A stretch of 14,811 nucleotides of DNA from CAMYMG01 sp038259455 (GCA_038259455.1 JBBSOT010000089.1:1-14811); one strand, 5' to 3'. Shown: positions 1 to 7,628, counted from the first letter of the stretch. A program made the numbers and translations. The notes: generated from the sequence alone by a model not told the origin.

Positions 1-1901
1 ACGACTGCGACATGGGCGGCGTAGCTGAACGTGCCGGAATCGCGCACCGGCTTGTAGCCGATGGTCGATTCCAGCCCACGCGGATCGACCGATGCAGGCA
101 GGTCCTGCGGCCGGCGATACCAGGTGCGCGCAATCTCCTCCAGCGTGACACTGCCCGAAGGCCCGATGACCGATCCGTTGGCCAGTTCGACATCGGCGGG
201 GTCAGCCTGCAGCAAGTGCGCGCCAATACGAAGCGCCATCCCCGCAACCTCGCGGGAGGCGGTCGCAACAGCGCCACCTGCCATCACCATGCAGCGCGAG
301 CCCCAGCTGCCCGTCGAGTAGGGCGTGTACTGGGTGTCGCCATGGACGAGCTTTATCTTGTCGGTTTCGATGCCCAGGATTTCATGCGCGACCTGCGCGA
401 GCGTGGTCTCCATGCTCTGGCCGTGTGAATGCACCCCGACCCGAAGTTCGAGCCCGCCATCGGGTGTCATGCGCGCGGTCGCCTGCTCGTGACCTGGCAC
501 CATCGGAATGCCCCAGCCGGCATAAACCGAGGTGCCGTGAGCGCCCTGCTCGCAATAGACCGCGTGCCCGAGCCCGATCAGTCGCCCGTCCGGCTCGCCT
601 TGCTTCTGGCGTGCACGAATGGCCGGCACGTCGATTGCAGCCATGGCGCGCTCAAGCGCCTGGGGATAATCCCCGCTGTCGAAGTGCTTCTTGGTGATGT
701 TGTCGAACGGCATCTGCTCGGGACGAACCAGATTCTTGAGCCGAACCTCATGCGGCTCCATGCCCGCTTCCCGGGCAATGGCGTCGATCACAAGTTCCAG
801 CGCGTAGCAGACGCCGGTTCGGGCGACGCCGCGGTAGGGCAGAATGGGGCACTTGTTGGTCGCCACCGACCATGTCCGGCACCGGTAGGAGGGAAAGTCA
901 TACGGCCCGGGGAGGATGCTGACGATCTGGGCTGCCTCCAGGCAGGCCGAGAACGGATAGGATGAGTAGGCTCCCGAATCGACAATCGCCTCGCAGTCGA
1001 TGCCACGAAGCGTTCCGTCGCGGTCGGCATAGCCCGTGATGCGATAGTGGTGCTCGCGACAATTGGCACCGGCCGTCAGGTGCTCCCGGCGGTCCTCGAT
1101 CCAACGCACCGGGTGACCGCAGCGCATCGCCAGCCAGCCCAGACAGATGTCTTCGGGCAGCAGAATGCCCTTGTAGCCAAAGCCGCCGCCGACGTCCGGC
1201 GACACGATGCGGACCTGACCATGATCGAGCCCCAGGCACTCTGCGAGACCCGTGCGTACGATATGCGGCATCTGGCTGCCGGTATAGAGCACGAGCTGGC
1301 CAAGCCTGTTGTCCCAGGTCGCAACGGTGCCGCGGCCTTCAAGCGGCGCCATGCTCTGGCGGGCAGTGGAGATCTCTCGCGTCACCTTTATCGGCGCATC
1401 GAAGGCTGCCTCGATATTGATATTTGCGGACGTCTCCAGGAAGACATTGTCACCCCAATGGTCATGAACCAAAGCGGAATCGGAAAGGAGCGCAGCCTGC
1501 ATGTCGTGAACAGCGGGAAGCTCGTCGAGATCAACCTCAACCGATGCCGCAATGTCCTCGGCCTCGGCGCGCGAACTGCCCACGCACATGGCAATCAGTT
1601 CGCCGACCTGCCGAACTTTCTCGAAGGCCAGAATCGGCTGTTGCGATGCCTTGAAGCCTGCAAGGCCCGACACTGCGACGATCGGCTTTACATCCGAGAT
1701 GTCGGCAGCGGTGAAGACCTGTCCGCGAGCCGAATCAGGAACGCGGACCTCACCGACGACAGCATGCGCCAACGGCGAACGGACAAAGGCAACATCCTTC
1801 ATCCCCGGCAACCTGATATCGGCGACATACTCTCCCCTGCCACGCAGAAAGCGATCGTCTTCCTTGCGCAGCAGCGAAGCGCCAACGCCCTGTTCAGTCA
1901 T
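1..1901 (-). CDS. Molybdenum hydroxylase large subunit (xanthine dehydrogenase/CoxL family), partial
   Basis: Large, molybdopterin-cytosine-dinucleotide-binding subunit of a xanthine dehydrogenase/aldehyde oxidase/CoxL-family hydroxylase. Such enzymes hydroxylate aldehydes or N-heteroaromatics with water and normally work with a [2Fe-2S] and an FAD subunit. The 633 visible codons start with the family's N-terminus (LRKEDDRFLRGRGEY, residues 11-25). Further family motifs are QSMAPLEGRG (182-191), PDVGGGFGYKG (235-245), PYRGVAR (355-361), GQSMETT (494-500) and GDT (521-523). The substrate loop PYRGVAR lacks the cysteine of the AYRCSFR loop of true (form I) CO dehydrogenase, so CO is an unlikely substrate. 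About 140 C-terminal residues, including the catalytic glutamate region, lie outside the window. The ATG has a near-perfect Shine-Dalgarno sequence (AGGAGG, 6 bases upstream). The gene has its own promoter and operator region and lies about 200 bases after pntB. No small or medium subunit gene is visible. Family call is firm; substrate unknown. Confidence 0.9.
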   Translation of the reverse strand, partial: MTEQGVGASLLRKEDDRFLRGRGEYVADIRLPGMKDVAFVRSPLAHAVVGEVRVPDSARGQVFTAADISDVKPIVAVSGLAGFKASQQPILAFEKVRQVGELIAMCVGSSRAEAEDIAASVEVDLDELPAVHDMQAALLSDSALVHDHWGDNVFLETSANINIEAAFDAPIKVTREISTARQSMAPLEGRGTVATWDNRLGQLVLYTGSQMPHIVRTGLAECLGLDHGQVRIVSPDVGGGFGYKGILLPEDICLGWLAMRCGHPVRWIEDRREHLTAGANCREHHYRITGYADRDGTLRGIDCEAIVDSGAYSSYPFSACLEAAQIVSILPGPYDFPSYRCRTWSVATNKCPILPYRGVARTGVCYALELVIDAIAREAGMEPHEVRLKNLVRPEQMPFDNITKKHFDSGDYPQALERAMAAIDVPAIRARQKQGEPDGRLIGLGHAVYCEQGAHGTSVYAGWGIPMVPGHEQATARMTPDGGLELRVGVHSHGQSMETTLAQVAHEILGIETDKIKLVHGDTQYTPYSTGSWGSRCMVMAGGAVATASREVAGMALRIGAHLLQADPADVELANGSVIGPSGSVTLEEIARTWYRRPQDLPASVDPRGLESTIGYKPVRDSGTFSYAAHVAV

Positions 1902-1980
1902 GTCCGTCCTCCTCTCGGTGGCGGGCCATCGGCGGACAAGAAGATCCGTCGACGGCCTCGGAGCCCGCCAGGATTCCATT

Positions 1981-2002
1981 ATCATACTGTCTATAGAATG
2001 AT
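1981..2002. promoter_or_regulatory. Palindromic operator A, upstream of the molybdenum hydroxylase gene
   Basis: Inverted repeat with arms TCATACT (1982-1988) and AGAATGA (1995-2001) around a 6-base spacer, extended by one A/T pair to 1981-2002 and by a further T/A pair at 1980/2003. Only one position in each 7-base arm breaks the symmetry. The same arms occur in the operator before the PLP gene and, less exactly, before pntAA. It lies about 80-100 bases upstream of the start codon and overlaps the proposed -10 box, which fits a repressor site. The protein that binds it is unknown. Confidence 0.7.
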
Positions 2003-2027
2003 AGCAACACTATTCTCGCATGATCAA
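1998..2027 (-). promoter_or_regulatory. Putative sigma70-type promoter of the molybdenum hydroxylase gene
   Basis: On the minus strand, TTGATC (2027-2022) is followed after 18 bases by TATCAT (2003-1998), giving 4/6 and 5/6 matches to the -35 and -10 consensus. The -10 box lies inside operator A. Transcription from here would give a leader of about 90 bases before the ATG at 1901. Predicted by eye only. Confidence 0.4.
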
Positions 2028-2044
2028 TTGTCTCAGAGCAAGAA

Positions 2045-2098
2045 GCGCGAACCGGCTGGCGGGATTCAGTGTCATTTTGTCCTGCCCGCCCTTCGCGC
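2045..2098 (-). terminator. Possible terminator hairpin after pntB
   Basis: Inverted repeat just past the pntB stop codon. Outer arms are GCGCGAA (2045-2051) and TTCGCGC (2092-2098), inner arms GGCGGG (2058-2063) and CCCGCC (2085-2090), with about 21 bases of loop and an asymmetric internal bulge. On the minus strand the stem is followed by a short T-rich run (TTCTT). It would separate the pnt transcript from the molybdenum hydroxylase unit. The stem is imperfect, so this is a moderate call. Confidence 0.4.
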
Positions 2099-2100
2099 AC

Positions 2101-3489
2101 CTATGCCAGTTTGACTTCCGCCCCCAGGTTCATAAGGGATTGCTTGGCATCGCCGAAAAGCATCGAGGTTCGCGGCCCTACGAACAGATCATTCTCTACA
2201 CCGGAAAAGCCTGTTCCCTTACCCCGCTTCAACACAATAATGCTTTTGGCGTCGGAAACATTGAGGATCGGCATTCCGTAGATCGGAGAACTGGTGTTGC
2301 TGCGAGCAGCCGGATTGACCACATCGTTGGCACCGACCACGAGCGCGACATCGGCATCGGCGAAGCGGTGATTGATGTCTTCCATATCAACCAGCTTGTC
2401 GTAGGAGATTCCGGCTTCGGCGAGCAGCACGTTCATATGTCCCGGCATGCGGCCAGCGACCGGATGAATGGCGAACCGCACGTCGACACCACGCTTCTCC
2501 AGGAGATCCACCAGTTCGCGTGCCTGATGTTGAGCCTGAGCGACGGCCAAGCCGTAGCCTGGCACAATGATCACCTGCCGCGCGAATGCCATCCGCAGCG
2601 CGGCATCCTCGGAATTGATCGACGCCATTACGCCTCCGGCGTCGGCGCCGGCTGCCGTTTCAGCAGGTTTGGCCGCGCCGAAGGCACCGAATAACACATT
2701 GGCAAAGGACCGATTCATCGCCTTGCTCATCGTCACGGACAGAATGAACCCGCTGGCGCCATCAAGTGCGCCGACGACGATCAGGATGTTGTTGTCGATC
2801 GCAAAGCCGGTAGCGACAGCCGCAAGACCGGCATACGAGTTGAGCAACGAGACGACCACGGGCATATCGGCACCGCCGATGGGCATGACCATCAAAATTC
2901 CAACCAGCAAGCCGATGACACCCAGCGCAACGAAGACCCAGATGTCATACGGGTTGAGTACCAGCCATCCCAGACATCCAACGCCGACGGCCAGCACAGA
3001 CAGGTTGAAGACGTTCTGAAAGCGAAAGACGATCGGCCTGCCAGGCAGGATCTCCTGCAACTTGCCGAACGCCATCAGACTGCCGGTGACGGTAAGAGCC
3101 CCGAGCAGGACCTCGAAACCAAGGGCCGTGACCTTGCCATGGGACAGTTGTTGAATGTCCAATCCGTGCAGATACTCGCCAACGCCGACAAGGGTTGCGG
3201 CCAACGCTCCGAAGGCGTGGCTGAAAGCGATGCGCTGCGGCATGGCCGTCATCGGCACCCACATTCCCAGAGGGTAACCTATGACCGCGCCGACGACGGC
3301 GCCGACGGCGATCCATTCATAGGTGATGATGCGCGCATGAAGCAGAGTGGCTGCAACCGCCACGAACATGCCGAAGGCTGCCATCTGCATGCCGCGCCTG
3401 GCAGTGTGCGGATGACCGAGGGAACGAAGTGCGAGGATGAAGAGAACCGCTGCGAACAGATAGGCAATCTGGATGAATGTGTCGCTCAT
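2101..3489 (-). CDS. pntB: NAD(P) transhydrogenase subunit beta
   Basis: Beta subunit (462 aa, normal family length) of the proton-translocating NAD(P) transhydrogenase in the cytoplasmic membrane, which uses the proton-motive force to reduce NADP+ with NADH. The N-terminal 270 residues are a run of membrane helices (domain II). They include His91 in FSHAFG, at the position of the E. coli proton-channel histidine, and GADMPVVVSLLNSYAG (206-221). A linker (about 271-300) leads to the NADP(H)-binding domain III, with VPGYGLAVAQAQH (309-321), HPVAGRMPGHMN (342-353), GANDVVNPAAR (386-396) and KRGKGTGFSG (421-430). The ATG overlaps the pntAB stop codon by four bases (ATGA), so translation is probably coupled. 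Last gene of the pnt operon. Confidence 0.97.
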   Translation of the reverse strand: MSDTFIQIAYLFAAVLFILALRSLGHPHTARRGMQMAAFGMFVAVAATLLHARIITYEWIAVGAVVGAVIGYPLGMWVPMTAMPQRIAFSHAFGALAATLVGVGEYLHGLDIQQLSHGKVTALGFEVLLGALTVTGSLMAFGKLQEILPGRPIVFRFQNVFNLSVLAVGVGCLGWLVLNPYDIWVFVALGVIGLLVGILMVMPIGGADMPVVVSLLNSYAGLAAVATGFAIDNNILIVVGALDGASGFILSVTMSKAMNRSFANVLFGAFGAAKPAETAAGADAGGVMASINSEDAALRMAFARQVIIVPGYGLAVAQAQHQARELVDLLEKRGVDVRFAIHPVAGRMPGHMNVLLAEAGISYDKLVDMEDINHRFADADVALVVGANDVVNPAARSNTSSPIYGMPILNVSDAKSIIVLKRGKGTGFSGVENDLFVGPRTSMLFGDAKQSLMNLGAEVKLA

Positions 3490-3797
3490 AGATCGTTAGC
3501 GCTGGCGCGCTCTCCCTTGGCCGGTCCGAACATGGCCAGCATGCGGTCGGTAATCAGAAACCCGCCCACGACATTGGCCATGGCACACGCGACCGCGACG
3601 GCGCCGAGAACCGATCCAAGCAAACCCTGGTTCGATCCAGCGAGCACCAGCGACGCGACAAGCGAAATGCCGGAAATGGCGTTAGTGGCCGCCATCAACG
3701 GCGTGTGAAGAAGCGGGGGAATTCGGCTGATTGTCTGGAAGCCGACGAAGCCGGCGAGCAAGAATACGAAAAGTTGTATGACAGCAGTCGATGTCAT
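3486..3797 (-). CDS. pntAB: NAD(P) transhydrogenase subunit alpha 2 (small membrane subunit)
   Basis: Small membrane subunit (103 aa) of the three-subunit, Rhodospirillum-type transhydrogenase; it supplies the first helices of the proton channel (domain II). Three hydrophobic segments are visible, roughly residues 6-22, 36-54 and 62-81, together with the conserved stretch SRIPPLLHTPLM (24-35). The start ATG has a Shine-Dalgarno sequence (GGAG, 7 bases upstream). The gene follows pntAA after 143 bases, and its stop overlaps the pntB start. A separate small gene, instead of fusion to pntAA as in enterobacteria, is usual in alphaproteobacteria. Confidence 0.95.
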   Translation of the reverse strand: MTSTAVIQLFVFLLAGFVGFQTISRIPPLLHTPLMAATNAISGISLVASLVLAGSNQGLLGSVLGAVAVACAMANVVGGFLITDRMLAMFGPAKGERASANDL

Positions 3798-3872
3798 TGA
3801 GGATCTCCAAAATCGAATGCGCCGCCAGGAACGGCGACGAAGAAATTACTTCCGCTGAAGATGCGGGGGGTG

Positions 3873-3892
3873 CCGGGCGACTTGTCGCCCGG
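3873..3892. other. Hairpin in the pntAA-pntAB gap
   Basis: Perfect 8-base inverted repeat, CCGGGCGA (3873-3880) and TCGCCCGG (3885-3892), with a 4-base loop, in the middle of the 143-base gap between pntAA and pntAB. No T-run follows on the minus strand, so it is unlikely to be a full terminator. It could stabilise the upstream part of the mRNA or reduce read-through, altering the ratio of the soluble to the membrane subunits. Nothing else is apparent in this gap apart from the pntAB ribosome binding site. Confidence 0.5.
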
Positions 3893-3940
3893 TGGCTGGT
3901 TGCAGACCGGATCAGGCTGACGCCTGGCCAGACTAAGGCG

Positions 3941-5080
3941 TCAATTGAGAGCGCTTCCGAGCAAGCCGGGATGCACGATGGCCCCATCGCGCGTCAGGTT
4001 CGTGGATCGCACGAGGTCGTCGTCCCAGTTGACCGACAACAGAGACGTCGACTGGTCGACCATGGTCTCAACGAAGCAGAACAGGTTTCGCGCGTAGAGG
4101 TTGGAGGCTGTCGCCGCGACCCTGGAGACTGTCGAATTGCCGATGATCCGCACGCCTCCCGCAGTAACGAAGACCTCTCCAAATTTGGAGCCTTCAATAT
4201 TTCCGCCGCGCTCGACGGCAAGGTCAACCAAGACCGAGCCCGACCGCATGGAGTCGATCATCGCGGCCGTGACCAGCACAGGCGCCGCCCTGCCCGGAAT
4301 AAGCGCTGTCGTAATGACCACATCCTGCCGTCGAATATGGGCGGCGATCAGTTCCTTCTGCATCTGCTGGTATTCCTCCGACATCGGCTTGGCGTAGCCA
4401 CCAGCCGTTTCGGAGGCCCGGAACTCCTCGTTTTCCACAGCGATGAACTTGGCCCCAAGCGACTGCACCTGCTCCTTTGCAGCGGGACGGACATCAGTTG
4501 CCGTCACCATGGCGCCAAGCCTTCGCGCCGTGGCAATCGCCTGAAGGCCGGCAACACCTGCGCCCATCACAAATATCTGCGCAGGAGGGACGGTACCGGC
4601 AGCGGTCGTCATCATCGGAAATGAGCGTGTGAGTTCGGCGGACGCATCGATGATGGCACGGTAGCCAGCCAGACTGGCTTGGCTTGAAAGCACGTCCATG
4701 GCCTGGGCGCGCGCAATGCGCGGCATGAACTCCATGGCGAACGCCGACACGCCGGAGCTGGCCATGATATCGAGTGTGCCGTCGCGCCGATGCGGATCCA
4801 TGCTGGCGATGACGATGGCGCCCGGCTTGCAAGCGCGAATTGCGTCGAGGGACGGACGGTTCACCGACAGCACAATGTCGGCGCCATCCACCACGCTTTT
4901 CGCGTCGGGCACCATGCGTGCGCCCGCGGCAGCAAAGTCGCCGTCTGAAATTCCGGCGCCACCGCCGGCACCGTCCTGGACGGACACCCGCCCGCCCATT
5001 GATTCGTACTTCTTGATCGTTTCGGGCGTCGCAGCCACCCGTGCGTCGCTTATCGTGTCGGACAACACCGCAATATGCAT
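3941..5080 (-). CDS. pntAA: NAD(P) transhydrogenase subunit alpha 1 (NAD-binding)
   Basis: NAD(H)-binding domain I subunit (379 aa) of the proton-translocating transhydrogenase. It belongs to the alanine dehydrogenase/PNT family and passes hydride to NADP+ bound on PntB. Visible motifs are RIARAQAMDVLSSQA (121-135), the Rossmann loop GAGVAG (173-178) with Asp196 at the end of the second strand (TATDVR), and GYAKPMSEEY, the mobile-loop region. It lacks the C-terminal membrane helices of the enterobacterial PntA, as expected for the three-subunit type. The start chosen (MHIAVLSDT) has AGGAGA 9 bases upstream and matches the family N-terminus; an in-frame start 48 bases earlier would add an unsupported leader. 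First gene of the pnt operon, with an operator-like palindrome about 100-120 bases upstream. Confidence 0.96.
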   Translation of the reverse strand: MHIAVLSDTISDARVAATPETIKKYESMGGRVSVQDGAGGGAGISDGDFAAAGARMVPDAKSVVDGADIVLSVNRPSLDAIRACKPGAIVIASMDPHRRDGTLDIMASSGVSAFAMEFMPRIARAQAMDVLSSQASLAGYRAIIDASAELTRSFPMMTTAAGTVPPAQIFVMGAGVAGLQAIATARRLGAMVTATDVRPAAKEQVQSLGAKFIAVENEEFRASETAGGYAKPMSEEYQQMQKELIAAHIRRQDVVITTALIPGRAAPVLVTAAMIDSMRSGSVLVDLAVERGGNIEGSKFGEVFVTAGGVRIIGNSTVSRVAATASNLYARNLFCFVETMVDQSTSLLSVNWDDDLVRSTNLTRDGAIVHPGLLGSALN

Positions 5081-5180
5081 AGCGTTTATCTCCTGGAATG
5101 CATCGAGCCGGGAGTGGCCGAGCTGCAATGCTCCCCCTACCCCAGGGTCGCCCCCACATTGTCCGGGATCAGCGGCATAG

Positions 5181-5200
5181 TCAACCTATTTATAGTAAGA
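5181..5200. promoter_or_regulatory. Palindromic operator B, upstream of pntAA (degenerate copy)
   Basis: Third copy of the repeat: arms TCAACCT (5181-5187) and AGTAAGA (5194-5200), spacer of 6 bases, flanked by ATAG on the left and TAG on the right, as in operator C. It matches the arms of operator A at 10 of 14 positions, or 11 of 14 when T is allowed in place of A at the third right-arm position as in the other reading of operator C. Flank and spacing agreement raise its credibility. The region is AT-rich against a GC-rich background. A TATAAA-like -10 (5194-5189, minus strand) overlaps it, but no convincing -35 box is visible. Confidence 0.5.
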
Positions 5201-5235
5201 TAGTACCTTTGTTAGCGAGTATGCCCCTGAACACG

Positions 5236-5272
5236 AAAAAGGGAGGCCACGCTGCGCGTAGCCTCCCCTTTT
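5236..5272 (-). terminator. Rho-independent terminator of the five-gene catabolic operon
   Basis: GC-rich 7-base stem, GGGAGGC (5241-5247) and GCCTCCC (5261-5267), with a 13-base loop, flanked by an A-run (5236-5240) on the left and a T-run on the right. Read on the minus strand it ends in five T's, about 25 bases after the stop codon of the M20 deacylase gene. The flanking runs mean it could work in both directions. It separates that operon from the pntAA promoter. Confidence 0.8.
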
Positions 5273-5297
5273 CGGAATGCAAGAATGTCTGGTCGAA

Positions 5298-6575
5298 CTA
5301 CCGGAGGGATTCGGCGTTGCACCAGTCATAGATGCTCAGTGCCATCACCTTGATCGACGTGATGTAATCGTCGATCGACACATATTCATCGTCCGAATGC
5401 ATGACGGCCGTCGAGCCTGGTCCGAAGATGACCGTCGGTGTGTCGGCGTATTCATTGAGGAAGCGCGTGTCTGCCGCGCCCTGACGGCCGCTGATGATCG
5501 GCTTGTTGCCGGTCAACTCGGTGTAGGTTCTGGAGACCGTATCGACGATCGGATGATCGGTCGGGATTTCAGAAGCCTGTGCGTCATAACCCACAAAACG
5601 CACGACGGGAGGGTGATCCTTCATCCAGGGGTCGCCGGCCGCACATTCCGCGATCTTGTCGACGAGGCTTTGCTTGACCCCTTCGTGATCCTCGCCAGGC
5701 ACGGTGCCGATACTGCCCTTGAGCAGCGCCGTAGCCGGGAAGGCGCTCGGATAGGTGCCGGCCTGGAAGCTGCCGATCAGGCAGGGCAATGAATCGATGG
5801 CGCTGGGATAGAGCGGATGCGTAACGGTCGCCACGCGCTTGTCTTCCAGCTCCTGAACCGCCGCAGCAACCTTGTTGCCGAGCGTAATCGCGCTGATGCC
5901 CAGGTAGCGTTGCTGCACACCCGCTGGCTTTCCCTGCACTTCGATCTCGAACCAGATCCGCCCTATGCAGGCCGGTTGGACATGGAGATCGCTGGTTTCA
6001 CCCGAAATGCCGGCATCGGCCTTGTAGCCGCGCATCACCGTGTCGAGCGTGCCATGGCCACTGACCTCTTCGTCGATGACGATGTTGATGTAGACATCGC
6101 CTTTCGGTGTCAGACCGAGCTCTTTCAGATACTGAACTGCCAGCACGTGGCTTGCCACGCCGCTTTTCATATCGCAGGAGCCGCGTCCGTAAAGCCGTCC
6201 TTCCTTGATGGTCGCAGACCAGGGATTGTCGGTCCAGCCCTCGCCATCTCCAACGGGTATGACATCGGTGTGCCCGTTTAACAGCAGACTGCGGCCACCA
6301 CCCGTGCCCTTGAGCGTTGCGACGATGTTGGGACGGTTCTCGTAGCCGCGTGCGACGGGGCGGTAGCCCGGATGCTTCTTGAGTTCTTCCCAGTCGGTTT
6401 CCCACATGTCCACGTCCAGGCCGATGCCTGTGAGATAGTCATTCATGAAGCGCTGGATTGCAGCTTCGTCCCCGGTGACGCTAGGGATCGAGACCATGTC
6501 CTGGAGGAGTTTGATTGCCTGATCGCGCGAGGCGTCGATCTTGTCGATGATCTTCTGTCGATTGGTGTCAGTCAT
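5298..6575 (-). CDS. M20-family metallo-deacylase (ArgE/DapE type)
   Basis: Zinc-dependent amidohydrolase of peptidase family M20 (425 aa), of the group containing acetylornithine deacetylase and succinyl-diaminopimelate desuccinylase; it hydrolyses an N-acyl bond. Probable metal ligands and catalytic residues are visible: GHTD (101-104, His102 and Asp104), RGSCDMKSG (131-139, Asp135), DEE (168-170), GETSD (192-196, Glu193) and MHSDDEYV (392-399, His393). The stretch after about residue 205 is the usual dimerisation domain. The start MTDTNRQK was preferred to an ATG 75 bases earlier because the longer version reads through a GC-rich hairpin and adds a non-family leader; its ribosome binding site is weak. 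Last gene of the operon. Its place beside a PLP enzyme and a CoA-transferase argues for a catabolic deacylase rather than arginine or lysine synthesis. Substrate unknown. Confidence 0.9.
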   Translation of the reverse strand: MTDTNRQKIIDKIDASRDQAIKLLQDMVSIPSVTGDEAAIQRFMNDYLTGIGLDVDMWETDWEELKKHPGYRPVARGYENRPNIVATLKGTGGGRSLLLNGHTDVIPVGDGEGWTDNPWSATIKEGRLYGRGSCDMKSGVASHVLAVQYLKELGLTPKGDVYINIVIDEEVSGHGTLDTVMRGYKADAGISGETSDLHVQPACIGRIWFEIEVQGKPAGVQQRYLGISAITLGNKVAAAVQELEDKRVATVTHPLYPSAIDSLPCLIGSFQAGTYPSAFPATALLKGSIGTVPGEDHEGVKQSLVDKIAECAAGDPWMKDHPPVVRFVGYDAQASEIPTDHPIVDTVSRTYTELTGNKPIISGRQGAADTRFLNEYADTPTVIFGPGSTAVMHSDDEYVSIDDYITSIKVMALSIYDWCNAESLR

Positions 6576-6632
6576 AAAACAGGTTCCGCTTCCGGTTGCC
6601 GGGTCCGCTGCCTGAACGGGGCAGCGGTTGGA

Positions 6633-6658
6633 GCGGCCGGATGTCGCCATCCGGCCGC
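6633..6658. other. Strong hairpin between LLM and M20 genes
   Basis: Perfect 10-base GC-rich inverted repeat, GCGGCCGGAT (6633-6642) and ATCCGGCCGC (6649-6658), with a 6-base loop, in the 96-base gap between the LLM and M20 genes. No T-run follows it on the minus strand, so it is not a standard terminator. A role in mRNA processing or partial attenuation, lowering expression of the last gene, is plausible. Confidence 0.6.
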
Positions 6659-6671
6659 GAAAAAGGCAGTG

Positions 6672-7628
6672 CTATTTCAGTGCCTTCAGCCGCGGGATGA
6701 TCTCACGCGCAATCGTCTCGACCTGCTCGTCCTGGTATTTGTAGGGGACGAAGATGATCTTCTGGACCCCGGCGTCGATATGGACGCGCAACTGCTCGAC
6801 GCATTCGTCGACGGAGCCCATGACGGCGCTGTCACGCGTGCAATCGCTGTGTTCCGGGAAGTCCCACTCCTTGTTCAGCCAGTCCATCATGTCATCCTGA
6901 ACGGCTTCCTTCGACTTGCCGATCATGATCGGCAGCTGGGACGCGTTCATCAGCGTGTCTGGATCCTTGCCCGCCTCGGTTGCGAAGTTCCGGATCTTGG
7001 TCCACGACTTCTTGAAGTCCTGCGCGGTGTAGAAATAGGTCAGCCAACCATCTCCCTCGACCGCCGCACGCTTGAGAACCCGGTCGACATAGCCACCGAT
7101 GAGGATCGGAATCTTTGGCTGGAAAGGCTTTGGATACATGACGGCCTTGGACAGACGATGGTTTGTGTAGTCGCCTGTAACCTGGTCCTCGGTCCACAAC
7201 CGGCGCAGGATCTCCAGGTTCTCGTCCATCAGCTTGCCACGCTTTTCGAACGGAATGCCGACCGCGTCGAACTCACGGCGGTACCAGCCCGAAGCCATGC
7301 CCATGACAAACCGGCCCTCCGACAACTGATCCATGCTCGACAACTGCTTGGCGAGTGCAACCGGATTGCGCAGTGGCAGCACCAGAATGCCCGTGCCCAT
7401 CTTGATGCGCGAGGTGCGCGCCGCGATGCCTGTAAGCACGGTGAGGGAATCGATGATCGGGAAGTTGGGCTCTACGCCGAGCAGCATGTGGTCCCAGACC
7501 CAAACGGAGTCGTATCCCAGTTCCTCGACGCGCACGCCGTATTCGACCAGCTTCTTGGCGCTTGGCATCTGCGGATAGGCGGTAAAATTCCGCGCCGCGA
7601 TGCCGTATGTATTGCTCAGTGATGTCAT
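6672..7628 (-). CDS. LLM-class oxidoreductase, probably F420-dependent
   Basis: Luciferase-like (TIM-barrel) oxidoreductase of 318 aa. It resembles the LLM subgroup annotated as F420-dependent in mycobacteria (the Rv2161c-like type). Visible landmarks are VWDHMLLG (44-51), RTSRIKMGTGILVLPLRNP (71-89) and GRFVMGMASGWYRREF (105-120), the region that usually contacts the cofactor phosphate, and IPILIGG further on. Other LLM enzymes use FMN and oxygen. F420 use is inferred from the sequence type and from the F420 synthesis genes just upstream of this operon. The start MTSLSNTYG has GGAGA about 12 bases upstream; a longer in-frame version adds a non-family leader. It follows the CoA-transferase beta gene by 61 bases and precedes the M20 gene. 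Expected role: a hydride transfer to or from an intermediate of a catabolic pathway. Substrate unknown. Confidence 0.85.
   Translation of the reverse strand: MTSLSNTYGIAARNFTAYPQMPSAKKLVEYGVRVEELGYDSVWVWDHMLLGVEPNFPIIDSLTVLTGIAARTSRIKMGTGILVLPLRNPVALAKQLSSMDQLSEGRFVMGMASGWYRREFDAVGIPFEKRGKLMDENLEILRRLWTEDQVTGDYTNHRLSKAVMYPKPFQPKIPILIGGYVDRVLKRAAVEGDGWLTYFYTAQDFKKSWTKIRNFATEAGKDPDTLMNASQLPIMIGKSKEAVQDDMMDWLNKEWDFPEHSDCTRDSAVMGSVDECVEQLRVHIDAGVQKIIFVPYKYQDEQVETIAREIIPRLKALK

Noticed and set aside
1..1901. Annotation as carbon monoxide dehydrogenase (CoxL)
   Set aside because: The catalytic loop reads PYRGVAR; the cysteine of the AYRCSFR loop is absent.
1894..2100. Small minus-strand open frame of 68 codons between pntB and the molybdenum hydroxylase
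   Set aside because: It overlaps the promoter, operator and ribosome binding site of the hydroxylase gene and resembles no known protein.
1047..2114. Open frame of 355 codons on the plus strand
   Set aside because: It is antisense to the molybdenum hydroxylase gene, whose frame has recognisable family motifs throughout; the plus frame has no family resemblance and also covers operator A.
5156..5184. Promoter TTGACT-17-CAATGT before pntAA
   Set aside because: The -10 box is a poor match, and there is no independent support; only the operator was listed.
5298..6650. Longer M20 protein starting at 6650
   Set aside because: The extra 25 residues are not family-like and would be encoded across a strong hairpin.
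6633..6658. Hairpin as a terminator of the LLM gene
   Set aside because: No T-run follows on the minus strand, and the M20 gene fits the operon ended by the true terminator at 5236-5272.
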